DNA from: Comamonadaceae bacterium
GTDB taxonomy: Bacteria > Pseudomonadota > Gammaproteobacteria > Burkholderiales > Burkholderiaceae
Reading direction: 5' to 3'
NCBI GenBank assembly: GCA_947374535.1
Contig: CANCCJ010000092.1
Location: 1-10,562, forward strand
Length of the DNA stretch: 10,562 bases
This document shows positions 1-7,191 of this stretch, piece after piece; the stretch's first letter is position 1, and each line of letters opens with the position of its first letter. The notes under the pieces are model-generated. The model made no database searches. It worked only from the letters and a program-made list of their open reading frames with translations, and was not told the origin of the DNA. The translations under genes and the position numbers were made by a program.

Positions 1-66
1 AGAATGCCGCTTAATTTGCCAATCACATCTTGCCTATCATTGGGGACCTTTTGAGAGATTATCGAC
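1..66. other. Short leader upstream of phoH, no gene recognised
   Basis: This edge segment precedes the proposed phoH start. The phoH frame is closed by a TGA at 52-54, so phoH cannot begin further left than about position 55. In the other frames only short open stretches run in from the edge, and none gives a recognisable C-terminus. A neighbour commonly found upstream of phoH in proteobacteria is miaB, but nothing here proves it. A GAGAG run at 53-57 is a plausible ribosome binding site for the TTG at 67. I see no convincing promoter: TTGCCA (16-21) and TATCAT (35-40) are only 13 nt apart. Confidence 0.4.
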
Positions 67-1026
67 TTGATTCTTCGCCACACCTTCACCCCGCATAACA
101 ACACCCGTCTGTCGCATTTATGCGGCCCCACCGACGAACATTTGCGCACCATCGAGTTGGCCTTGGACGTGAAAATCGCCCACCGCCACGAGCAATTCAA
201 AGTCGATGGCCACAAGGCCAAAGCCACACGTGCCATGGAGGTGTTGCAAGCGCTGTACGAGCGCGCCACGCGCACCATTCCCCCCGAGCAAGTGCAGCTG
301 ATGCTGGCGGGCGACAGCGCGATGGCCGACGAAGACGTCCCCACACTGCAAACCCGCCGCACCGACCTGCGCGCCCGCACGCCCACACAAGCGGCGTATT
401 TGGAAAATATTGCGGCATATGACATCAGCTTTGGCATTGGACCTGCTGGCACAGGCAAAACCTATTTGGCAGTGGCTTGTGCGGTGGATGCCCTAGAGCG
501 CAGCGCTGTGCAACGCATTGTGTTGACTCGCCCCGCGGTGGAAGCCGGTGAGAAACTAGGCTTCTTGCCCGGCGACTTGGGCCAAAAAGTCGACCCGTAT
601 TTGCGCCCGTTGTACGACGCCTTGTATGACCTGATGGGTTACGACCGCGTGCAAAAAGCCTTCGAGCGCAATGCGATTGAAATTGCCCCATTGGCCTTCA
701 TGCGCGGGCGCACACTCAACAACGCCTTTGTCATTTTGGATGAAGCGCAAAACACAACGCCCGAACAAATGAAGATGTTTCTGACCCGCATTGGCTTTGG
801 CGCCAAAGCGGTGGTCACGGGCGACGTGAGCCAGATTGACTTGCCCAAGGGCCAGCTCAGTGGCTTGATTGATGCCGAGCGCGTTTTGAAACGCGTCAAA
901 GGCATTTCCGTCACCCGCTTCACCAGTGCCGACGTGGTGCGCCACCCGCTGGTGGCCCGCATCGTTGATGCGTACGACGCCCAACGCTCCGCCACCACCG
1001 GTGCTCCTTCACGCAAACAATCTTAA
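67..1026 (+). CDS. phoH: PhoH-like ATPase (YbeZ family)
   Basis: A cytoplasmic P-loop NTPase of the PhoH/YbeZ family, associated with RNA metabolism and known to work with the endoribonuclease YbeY, encoded just downstream. The 319-aa protein has an N-terminal KH-like region (about 1-65). An ATPase core follows, with Walker A GPAGTGKT at 125-132, Walker B VILDEAQN at 222-229, a TGD motif at 251-253 and the conserved [10 protein letters not shown] segment at 284-293. Length matches the YbeZ branch, which lacks the PIN domain of PhoH2 proteins. The start is taken as TTG at 67, since an in-frame stop lies at 52-54 and a GAGAG sits about 9 nt upstream; no ATG lies near the N-terminus. ybeY starts 4 nt after the stop, so the two are almost certainly cotranscribed. 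The family call is secure; the exact start is less so, and the biochemical role is only partly understood in any organism. Confidence 0.95.
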   Translation: MILRHTFTPHNNTRLSHLCGPTDEHLRTIELALDVKIAHRHEQFKVDGHKAKATRAMEVLQALYERATRTIPPEQVQLMLAGDSAMADEDVPTLQTRRTDLRARTPTQAAYLENIAAYDISFGIGPAGTGKTYLAVACAVDALERSAVQRIVLTRPAVEAGEKLGFLPGDLGQKVDPYLRPLYDALYDLMGYDRVQKAFERNAIEIAPLAFMRGRTLNNAFVILDEAQNTTPEQMKMFLTRIGFGAKAVVTGDVSQIDLPKGQLSGLIDAERVLKRVKGISVTRFTSADVVRHPLVARIVDAYDAQRSATTGAPSRKQS

Positions 1027-1030
1027 AAAT

Positions 1031-1483
1031 ATGGCCCTGCCCACACTAGACCTCACCCTGCAATTTGGGAACGTGCCCTATGTCGCCCGCCACCGCGCCG
1101 CACTGCCTCGTGCGTTTGTGAACCGCTGCATTCGCAGCGCTTTGGCACATGATGCAGAAATGACCGTGCGCATTGTCAACACCGAAGAAGGACAAGCGCT
1201 GAACAGCAGCTACCGTCAAAAAGACTACGCCACCAACGTGCTGACCTTTGACTACGCGCAGGCTCCCGTGGTCATGGCCGACCTCGTGTTGTGTGCGCCC
1301 GTGGTGGCTCGCGAAGCCAAAGAACAAGGCAAGTCACTGCAAGCGCACTACGCCCATTTGCTGATTCACGGCGCGCTGCACGCCCAAGGCTACGACCACG
1401 AAACCTCTGAAGCGCACGCCAATGAAATGGAAACGCTAGAGATGTTCATCATGGCTGACCTCGGCCTGCCCTGCCCTTATTGA
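1031..1483 (+). CDS. ybeY: Endoribonuclease YbeY (16S rRNA maturation)
   Basis: A single-domain, zinc-dependent endoribonuclease (UPF0054) needed for 16S rRNA 3'-end maturation and, in E. coli, for 70S ribosome quality control with RNase R. The 150-aa product carries the diagnostic metal site [11 protein letters not shown], with H113, H117 and H123 as the three zinc ligands. The family's conserved upstream part is also visible: [17 protein letters not shown] (about 57-73). Length is typical. The frame is open further upstream, but the ATG at 1031 starts where homology begins and avoids a long overlap with phoH. No Shine-Dalgarno is visible before this ATG, and the 4-nt spacing to the phoH stop suggests expression by translational reinitiation. 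The gene usually found next, corC/ybeX, is not here; a GT39 glycosyltransferase follows after 18 nt. Confidence 0.96.
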   Translation: MALPTLDLTLQFGNVPYVARHRAALPRAFVNRCIRSALAHDAEMTVRIVNTEEGQALNSSYRQKDYATNVLTFDYAQAPVVMADLVLCAPVVAREAKEQGKSLQAHYAHLLIHGALHAQGYDHETSEAHANEMETLEMFIMADLGLPCPY

Positions 1484-1501
1484 TTCCCCACGTTTGATCC
1501 G

Positions 1502-3025
1502 ATGAACGCCCCGCTCTCTGCGCCCCTGTTTCGCTTATTGCTCTGGACGGGCGTGTTGTCGCTGCTGGTGCGCGCGTGGATTGGGGCAACTTTTCCCATC
1601 ACGGGCGATGAAGCGTATTTTTATTGGTGGGGCGTCTATCCCGACTGGGGCTACTACGACCACCCACCCATGGCTGGCTGGGCGATTGCCGCGATGCTCA
1701 AACTATTTGGCGACAGCACCTTCGCTATGCGCATCCCCGCACTTCTGTTACCCACGGCATTAGGGGCCGCTTTGTGGTGGGGCTTCGCTGGCATGGGGCG
1801 CGAGAAAACCGCGTGGGCCATCGTGCTGTTCTGGCTCGCGCCCATCAACTGGCTCAACGCCCTCATCACCACTGACACGCCTTTGATTTTTTGGTCTGTG
1901 CTGTCTATTGCAGCGATGGCTCGCGCAGAGCATCGCATGCAACAAGATCGTTCGACCTATGCGCTACACGCCCTGAGTGGTTTGTTTTTGGGCCTTGCGT
2001 TTTTGTCCAAATATTTTGCCGTGGTCATCGGCTTGGCTTACTTGGTGTACTTCGTGGCGTTTCGTCGTGATCGTCTTCTTGGTTTTGCGCTGCTCGTGAT
2101 GGCCGCGACCCCTGGCCCGCTGATTAACCTGTGGTGGAACATGGGCCACGGCTGGGCCAACATCATGTTCAACGTCTACAACCGCAACCAAGGCGAAGTG
2201 TTCGAGTGGAACAAGCCCGCGCTGTATTTGCTCACTTGGGTTTACCTGCTCACGCCAGGCTGTGTGTGGCTGGCTTGGCAAGAACGCAGCGCCCTTGCCA
2301 CAGCGGCGCGCCAACATAAGTTATGGGCCACGCTGATCGTCGTGCCCTTTGCATTCTTTGCGATCATTGCCATGAAAAAAGTGGTGGGCTTGCATTGGGT
2401 GCTCAACTTTTACCCCCTGTTTTTTGTGGCACTCGCCTTCGCCTTGCCAACTGCACAACTCAAGCGCTGCAGCACATGGATGGCTGTCTTCTTGGGTGCG
2501 CACCTCATCGCCTTAGCCGCGATGTACAGCACGCAACTGTCTGATTGGAAAAGCGTCAAGATTTATCCAGAAATCGTGCGCAGCTACCGCACGCAAGAAT
2601 TGCTGGCAAAGGTGCAAGCGCCTGATGTGGTGTTGATGGCCACGTCGTACACACCGGCCTCCATCTACGGCCAAACGCTCAAAACCTATGTGCCGGTGTT
2701 TGGCGAGGGGAGCTTTCATGCGCGCCAAGATGATTTGCTGGTGAACTTCGCCGACTTCGATGGCAAAACTATCCGCGTCATTGGCTTTAGCGAACCCAAC
2801 TTGGACGAGTACCGCGCTTACTTTGACAGCGTGTCCCTCATCACCATGTCGCAAGACGGGGTGCCGTTCTACGCGGTGGAAGGCAAAAACTTCAAATGGA
2901 CGGTTTACCGCGAGAGGGTGCTCAAAAACATCTTCAAACAACGCCACCAAATTCCGTCATGGTTGCCCATGACGGGCTGCCCGTTCTGCCAACACTATTG
3001 CGGCGAAGTGCGCTGCACAAATTAA
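1502..3025 (+). CDS. GT39/ArnT-like membrane glycosyltransferase with Cys-rich tail
   Basis: An integral inner-membrane protein of the PMT/ArnT superfamily (glycosyltransferase family 39). These enzymes move a sugar from a polyprenyl-phosphate donor to a lipid or protein acceptor on the periplasmic face. Of 507 aa, the first ~345 contain roughly ten hydrophobic segments. The first periplasmic loop holds the family's acidic motif GDEAYFYWW (D36, E37) followed by YYDHPPMAGW (51-60); a second motif, TTDTPLIF (123-130), follows. Residues ~345-507 form a soluble domain, probably periplasmic, ending in four cysteines (C493, C496, C500, C505) spaced CxxC-x3-C-x4-C. The sugar and acceptor cannot be read from sequence, so calling it arnT would be over-annotation. 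It lies 18 nt after ybeY and probably shares its transcript, though no functional link is obvious. Its TAA overlaps the stop of the convergent dbpA. Confidence 0.88.
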   Translation: MNAPLSAPLFRLLLWTGVLSLLVRAWIGATFPITGDEAYFYWWGVYPDWGYYDHPPMAGWAIAAMLKLFGDSTFAMRIPALLLPTALGAALWWGFAGMGREKTAWAIVLFWLAPINWLNALITTDTPLIFWSVLSIAAMARAEHRMQQDRSTYALHALSGLFLGLAFLSKYFAVVIGLAYLVYFVAFRRDRLLGFALLVMAATPGPLINLWWNMGHGWANIMFNVYNRNQGEVFEWNKPALYLLTWVYLLTPGCVWLAWQERSALATAARQHKLWATLIVVPFAFFAIIAMKKVVGLHWVLNFYPLFFVALAFALPTAQLKRCSTWMAVFLGAHLIALAAMYSTQLSDWKSVKIYPEIVRSYRTQELLAKVQAPDVVLMATSYTPASIYGQTLKTYVPVFGEGSFHARQDDLLVNFADFDGKTIRVIGFSEPNLDEYRAYFDSVSLITMSQDGVPFYAVEGKNFKWTVYRERVLKNIFKQRHQIPSWLPMTGCPFCQHYCGEVRCTN

Positions 3026-4434
3026 CGGCCTAAGGCGTCTTCCAGTAAACGCACTTTCACGGTCTTGCCTTTGACGCGCCCTGCGCTCAAGCGCTTCACG
3101 GCTTCGCGTGCAATGCTTCGCTCCACAGCCACGTAGGTAGAAAACTCGTTCACATTGATCTTGCCCACTTGCTCTTTGGTGAAACCTGCAGCCCCCGTGA
3201 GTGCGCCCAGTACATCGCCTGCGCGAATCTTTTCTTTGCGTCCACCCACAATTTGCAGCGTCGCCATGGGCGGCTGCAAGATGTCGCCTGCTGCGGGCGT
3301 CAAACTGCTGAGTGGTGCCCAAATCGATTCGCGACCTTGCAGCTGCTCGATCTTGCCCACGTTGCCCATTTCGTCCATGCTGACGAGCGACAAGGCCAAA
3401 CCTTCGGCGTCGCCTCGGCCGGTACGGCCAATGCGGTGGATGTGAATCTCCGAATCAGGGGTCACATCCACGTTGATCACGGCTTCTAAGTTAGCCACAT
3501 CCAAACCACGCGCAGCCACATCGGTGGCAACCAACACCGAGCAACTGCGGTTGGCGAATTGCACCAGTACTTGGTCACGTTCGCGTTGCTCTAGCTCACC
3601 AAATAATGCCAAAGCGCTGAAACCTTGGGCTTGTAGGACGGTCACCAAATCACGGCATTGCTGCTTGGTATTACAAAACGCCAAGCTGGATTCAGGACGG
3701 AAGTGGTTGAGCAATTGCGACACGGCATGCAAGCGCTCGTTGTTGCTGACCTCATAAAAAATCTGTTTGATTTTTTGCGCATCGTGTTGCGCTTGCACTT
3801 TGACCGTTTGTGGCTCACGCATGAATTGCGCAGCCAGCTTAGCAATGCCCTCAGGGTACGTGGCCGAGAACAACAACGTTTGGCGGTCTTTGGGGCATTG
3901 ACGGGCGACCTTGGCGATGTCGTCGAAGAAACCCATGTCCAACATCCGGTCGGCTTCGTCCAGCACCAACATCTTCAAGCCTTGCAGGCTGAGTGAGCCG
4001 CGCTCCAAGTGGTCCATGATGCGCCCGGGCGTACCCACCACGACGTGGGCACCGTGCTCCAAGCTCACGGTCTGACCGCGCAAAGCCACACCACCGCAGA
4101 GGGTGACCACTTTGATGTTGCCCACCGCGCGCGCTAAGCGTCGAATCTCTTGCGTCACTTGATCGGCCAGCTCGCGCGTGGGGCACAAGATCATGGCTTG
4201 TGCGTCGAAGAGTGCGGGGTCAAGCTTCTCAACCAAGGGGATACCAAAGGCAGCGGTCTTGCCGCTGCCGGTGCTGGCTTGGGCAATCAAGTCACGGCCA
4301 GCCAGGGTGAGTGGCAGGCTCGCGGCTTGAATGGGAGTCATCTGGGTATAGCCCAGTTGCGTCAAGTTATCGAGAGAAGAGGCCGCGAGGCTCAGGGAAG
4401 CAAAGGTCGTAGCGGTATTTTTTAAATCGGTCAT
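3022..4434 (-). CDS. dbpA: ATP-dependent RNA helicase DbpA
   Basis: A DEAD-box RNA helicase that acts on 23S rRNA hairpin 92 during late 50S assembly. The 470-aa protein has all the helicase signatures in order: Q-motif region GYTQMTPIQ (28-36), Walker A ASTGSGKT (53-60), PTRELA (85-90), TPGR (135-138), DEAD (159-162), SAT (190-192), ARGLDV (308-313) and HRIGRTGR (333-340). A C-terminal domain (about 390-466) resembles the RRM-like DbpA RNA-binding domain that gives specificity for 23S rRNA; this separates it from RhlE, RhlB or SrmB. Length is close to E. coli DbpA (457 aa). Its ATG overlaps the dtd stop in an ATGA at 4431-4434, implying coupled translation. It is the last gene of the tyrS-CDF-dtd-dbpA block and ends with a 4-nt overlap of stop codons with the convergent glycosyltransferase gene. 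Confidence 0.95.
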   Translation of the reverse strand: MTDLKNTATTFASLSLAASSLDNLTQLGYTQMTPIQAASLPLTLAGRDLIAQASTGSGKTAAFGIPLVEKLDPALFDAQAMILCPTRELADQVTQEIRRLARAVGNIKVVTLCGGVALRGQTVSLEHGAHVVVGTPGRIMDHLERGSLSLQGLKMLVLDEADRMLDMGFFDDIAKVARQCPKDRQTLLFSATYPEGIAKLAAQFMREPQTVKVQAQHDAQKIKQIFYEVSNNERLHAVSQLLNHFRPESSLAFCNTKQQCRDLVTVLQAQGFSALALFGELEQRERDQVLVQFANRSCSVLVATDVAARGLDVANLEAVINVDVTPDSEIHIHRIGRTGRGDAEGLALSLVSMDEMGNVGKIEQLQGRESIWAPLSSLTPAAGDILQPPMATLQIVGGRKEKIRAGDVLGALTGAAGFTKEQVGKINVNEFSTYVAVERSIAREAVKRLSAGRVKGKTVKVRLLEDALGR

Positions 4435-4877
4435 GCACCGATTATCGTGATTGGGATGGTCACGGGGCCGTCGTTGACCAAATGCACCTTCATATCTGCG
4501 CCAAAGATGCCGGTTTGCACGCTGGGATGCTGCACTTTGGCTTGTGCCACGAACGCTTCGTACAAGCGGCGACCTTCATCGGCAGGCGCTGCGCTGGTGA
4601 AGCTGGGGCGCGTGCCGCTGCGGGTGTCTGCGGCCAAGGTGAATTGACTGACCACCAACAAGCCCCCATTCACATCGGCCACGCTGCGGTTCATCTTGCC
4701 TTCGTCGTCGTAAAACACGCGTAGCTTCAAAATTTTGTCGAGCATCTTTTGGCCCACGGCTTCTGTGTCGCCTTTCTCGGCGCACAGCAACACCATCAAG
4801 CCCTGCTCAATTTCGCCCACGGTTTGGCCATCCACCACTACGCGAGCTTCGCTGACGCGTTGCAAAACGACTTTCAT
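4431..4877 (-). CDS. dtd: D-aminoacyl-tRNA deacylase (D-Tyr-tRNA deacylase)
   Basis: A small cytoplasmic proofreading enzyme that hydrolyses D-aminoacyl-tRNAs (classically D-Tyr-tRNA-Tyr) and so keeps D-amino acids out of proteins; it works as a homodimer. The 148-aa product is full length. It begins [11 protein letters not shown], has the active-site motif SQFTL at 77-81 and carries the Gly-cisPro motif within NDGPVT at 135-140, which enforces chiral selection. The start at 4877 forms an ATGA overlap (4874-4877) with the stop of the upstream CDF gene, and its own stop overlaps the dbpA start the same way. Cotranscription with tyrS makes functional sense, because TyrRS is the best-known source of D-Tyr-tRNA. 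Start and function are secure. Confidence 0.97.
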   Translation of the reverse strand: MKVVLQRVSEARVVVDGQTVGEIEQGLMVLLCAEKGDTEAVGQKMLDKILKLRVFYDDEGKMNRSVADVNGGLLVVSQFTLAADTRSGTRPSFTSAAPADEGRRLYEAFVAQAKVQHPSVQTGIFGADMKVHLVNDGPVTIPITIIGA

Positions 4878-5815
4878 GTCGCGTCGTGGGGGTCATCGAT
4901 GTGCGCTTCCACATCGCTGGGCAAGAGCTGAATCGTGGCGCGTAAGCCGGGTACAGCCTGCATCAGGGCTTGCTCCACATTGGCGCGCAGCGTGGCGGCG
5001 TGGCCCAGCGACCAATCGGCGGGCATGTGCATGTGCAGGTCCACAAAACGGCGCTGCCCTGCTTTTCGTGTGATGACGTGATCAAACCGCACCACGTGCA
5101 CATGCTTAGCCCATGACTCTTCGTGACCGAGCGAGAAGTCCTCCAACACCGTGTTGATTTGCGCCAACACGTCGGGCTCCACCGCTTCGTCCATCAAGCC
5201 TTGCGAGGAACTCCAGATCAAATGCCAGCCTTCTCGCAGAATATTCAGGGCCACGCCAAAAGCGACCACCGCGTCAAGCCAGAGCCAACCGGTCCAAGCA
5301 ACCAAACCGATGCCGATCACCACGCCAGCAGAAGTCCATACATCCGTCACCAAATGCCGGGCGTCAGCCTCTAAGGCAACTGAGCGGTGTGTTTTCGCGG
5401 CCTTGAACATCACCCAAGCGAGCAAGCCATTTAATGCAGAGCTGGCGATGGACAACACCAATCCAATGCCCACTTGCTCGATGGCTTGCGGATCAAAAAT
5501 GCGATGGCCTGCCGCCCACATGATGCCCAGCGATGCCACCACAATGAGGATGCCCTCAAAGCCAGACGAGAAATACTCGGCCTTGTGGTGACCATAGGGG
5601 TGGTCTTCGTCCGCCGGTTTGGCCGCAATGGTGACCATCATCAAACCAAACACCGCGCTGGCCAAGTTGACCACCGACTCCATCGCGTCGGACAGCAATC
5701 CCACCGAATCGGTGAGGACCCACGCCAAAGTTTTGAGCGCAATGGTGATGCACGCCACCACGACAGACGCCCAAAGCAAACCTTTGGGCGACAACCATTT
5801 GGAGAGAGTATTCAT
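4874..5815 (-). CDS. Cation diffusion facilitator (CDF) family metal transporter
   Basis: An inner-membrane divalent-cation/proton antiporter of the CDF family, normally exporting metals such as Zn, Fe, Mn, Co or Cd from the cytoplasm. The 313-aa protein has about six hydrophobic segments in residues 10-200, then a cytoplasmic metallochaperone-like domain (about 210-300) rich in His and Asp, including HMHMPADW (261-268). Conserved signatures are [15 protein letters not shown] in TM2 (36-50), [13 protein letters not shown] after it (69-81) and [10 protein letters not shown] in TM5 (151-160). Of the usual four metal-site positions, D43, H154 and D158 are present, but the partner of D43 is S47 instead of Asp or His, so the metal cannot be assigned. 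The frame extends upstream into tyrS, but the ATG at 5815 is preferred: homology starts there, 23 nt after the tyrS stop. No strong ribosome binding site is visible. Its stop overlaps dtd in ATGA. Confidence 0.92.
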   Translation of the reverse strand: MNTLSKWLSPKGLLWASVVVACITIALKTLAWVLTDSVGLLSDAMESVVNLASAVFGLMMVTIAAKPADEDHPYGHHKAEYFSSGFEGILIVVASLGIMWAAGHRIFDPQAIEQVGIGLVLSIASSALNGLLAWVMFKAAKTHRSVALEADARHLVTDVWTSAGVVIGIGLVAWTGWLWLDAVVAFGVALNILREGWHLIWSSSQGLMDEAVEPDVLAQINTVLEDFSLGHEESWAKHVHVVRFDHVITRKAGQRRFVDLHMHMPADWSLGHAATLRANVEQALMQAVPGLRATIQLLPSDVEAHIDDPHDAT

Positions 5816-5838
5816 GTATTCAGTCTGCTTGCTGAGCG

Positions 5839-7071
5839 TTAAGCCAGCGTGACACGCGCGAATTTGCGCTTGCCCACTTGCACCACGAAGCAACCCGCGT
5901 CGAGCTTCAAACCCTTGTCGCTGACCACACTGGAATCCACACGCACGCCGCCGCCTTCGATCAAACGGTTGGCCTCGCTGGTCGACGGGGCCAAGCCAGC
6001 GGCTTTGAGCAAGGCACCAATGCCCATGGGGGCACCCACCAAGGGCACGTCAGGAATGTCCTCGGGCACGCCGCCTTTGCTGCGGTTGATGAAGTCCTGC
6101 TCCGCTGCATCGGCCGCCGCTGCGCCGTGGAAACGTGCCGTGATTTCTTTGGCCAACGCCACCTTGGCGTCTTTGGGGTTGCGGCCACCTTCGATTTCTT
6201 TTTTCAGCGCTTCAATGTCTGCCATCGACTTGAACGACAGCAAGGTGTACCAGCGCCACATGAGCACGTCAGAGATGGACAACACCTTGGCAAACATGGT
6301 GTTGGGCTCTTCGCTGATGCCGATGTAGTTGTTTTTGGACTTAGACATTTTTTCAACGCCATCCAAGCCTTCAAGCAAGGGCATGGTCAAGATGCACTGC
6401 GCTTCTTGGCCGTATTCGGACTGCAAATGGCGGCCCATGAGCAGGTTGAATTTTTGGTCCGTGCCGCCCAACTCCAAATCAGCTTTCAAGGCCACAGAGT
6501 CGTAGCCCTGCATGAGCGGGTACAAAAACTCATGCACGCTGATGGGGGTGTTGGCGTGGAAGCGGTCATGGAAGTCGTTGCGTTCCATCATGCGAGCCAC
6601 GGTGTATTTGGACGCCAGCTGAATCATGCCCATCGAGCCCAACGGGATGCACCACTCGCTGTTGTAGCGAATTTCGGTTTTCGTGGGGTCGAGCACCAGC
6701 GAAGCTTGCTTGTAATACGTTTCAGCATTCACCTTGATTTGCTCGGGCGTGAGCGGCGGACGGGTGCTGTTGCGCCCCGACGGATCGCCAATCAAGCTGG
6801 TGAAGTCACCAATCAAGAAAATCACTTGATGGCCCAAGTCCTGCAACTGGCGCATCTTGTTGAGCACCACGGTGTGGCCGATGTGGATGTCGGGCGCCGT
6901 GGGGTCCAAGCCGAGTTTGATGCGCAGAGGTTGCCCTGTGGCTTCGGAACGCGCCAGCTTTTTCACCCATGCGTCTTCTGGAATCAGCTCTTCGCAGCCG
7001 CGCTTGGTCACGGCCAAAGCTTCCAAGACACGATCGGTAACGGGGTGAGTTTGTAAAGATGCTTGATTCAT
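5839..7071 (-). CDS. tyrS: Tyrosyl-tRNA synthetase (TyrZ type)
   Basis: A class I aminoacyl-tRNA synthetase that activates L-tyrosine and charges tRNA-Tyr; essential and cytoplasmic. The 410-aa protein has the Rossmann catalytic core with HIGH at 63-66 inside [12 protein letters not shown], the tyrosine-site segment GGTDQKFN at 202-209, and KMSKS at 241-245. A C-terminal S4 RNA-binding domain (about 345-410) follows. The perfect KMSKS and overall length place it with the TyrZ-like group common in beta- and gammaproteobacteria; E. coli TyrS has a divergent KFGKT. The ATG at 7071 is the natural start, although no good Shine-Dalgarno precedes it. It heads the minus-strand block CDF-dtd-dbpA and is divergent from the M23 peptidase gene across a 120-nt spacer. 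Confidence 0.98.
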   Translation of the reverse strand: MNQASLQTHPVTDRVLEALAVTKRGCEELIPEDAWVKKLARSEATGQPLRIKLGLDPTAPDIHIGHTVVLNKMRQLQDLGHQVIFLIGDFTSLIGDPSGRNSTRPPLTPEQIKVNAETYYKQASLVLDPTKTEIRYNSEWCIPLGSMGMIQLASKYTVARMMERNDFHDRFHANTPISVHEFLYPLMQGYDSVALKADLELGGTDQKFNLLMGRHLQSEYGQEAQCILTMPLLEGLDGVEKMSKSKNNYIGISEEPNTMFAKVLSISDVLMWRWYTLLSFKSMADIEALKKEIEGGRNPKDAKVALAKEITARFHGAAAADAAEQDFINRSKGGVPEDIPDVPLVGAPMGIGALLKAAGLAPSTSEANRLIEGGGVRVDSSVVSDKGLKLDAGCFVVQVGKRKFARVTLA

Positions 7072-7191
7072 AAGGATTTTTTACCGCCCAAGGTATACTC
7101 GACGGTTTGGTGTTTGAGCCTGATTTTAGAGGCCCAAACCTTGAGGCCCTGGGCTCGGCCCTCGCCTTCTACCAATTGCCGGAGAAAACCC
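7072..7191. promoter_or_regulatory. Divergent promoter region between tyrS and the M23 gene
   Basis: This 120-nt spacer must carry the promoters for both tyrS (leftward) and the M23-anmK pair (rightward). The best -10-like box on the plus strand is TATACT at 7094-7099, lying in GTATAC, which is self-complementary and could serve either strand. A second candidate for leftward transcription is TAAAAT, read on the minus strand at 7128-7123. Neither has a convincing -35 box at normal spacing. The right half is GC-rich with repeated GGCCC/GGGCC-type words (about 7131-7165), but the longest clean stem I find is only 5 bp (7132-7136 with 7150-7154). I see no T-box; tyrS T-boxes are in any case a Gram-positive trait. 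Confidence 0.4.
7181..7184 (+). promoter_or_regulatory. Ribosome binding site fixing the TTG start of the M23 gene
   Basis: GGAG lies 7 nt before the TTG at 7192, an ideal Shine-Dalgarno spacing. The open frame continues upstream to another TTG at 7063, inside the tyrS start, but that segment is not protein-like. Starting at 7192 also places a basic N-terminus and a hydrophobic signal-anchor directly at the beginning of the protein. Confidence 0.75.

Noticed and set aside
16..40. TTGCCA and TATCAT as a phoH promoter
   Set aside because: The spacer is 13 nt, too short for a sigma-70 promoter, and the adjoining left context is missing.
926..1030. A 35-codon extension of YbeY back into phoH
   Set aside because: The sequence is a shadow of the phoH C-terminus (Trp- and Pro-rich), and YbeY homology begins at the ATG at 1031.
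5816..5893. A 26-codon N-terminal extension of the CDF protein into tyrS
   Set aside because: It would overlap the tyrS C-terminus by 55 bases and encodes nothing like a CDF N-terminus; the ATG at 5815 fits family length.
5878..7056. A 392-codon open frame on the plus strand opposite almost the whole of tyrS
   Set aside because: It mirrors tyrS, whose HIGH, KMSKS and S4 features are unmistakable. The antisense product is His/Gln/Ala/Val-rich with no recognisable domain, as expected for the complement of a GC-biased gene. Long antisense frames are common at this base composition.
7063..7191. A 43-codon upstream extension of the M23 gene
   Set aside because: The segment overlaps the tyrS start, has no ribosome binding site, is unlike a signal peptide, and would place the hydrophobic anchor internally. 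The GGAG plus TTG at 7192 explains the start better.
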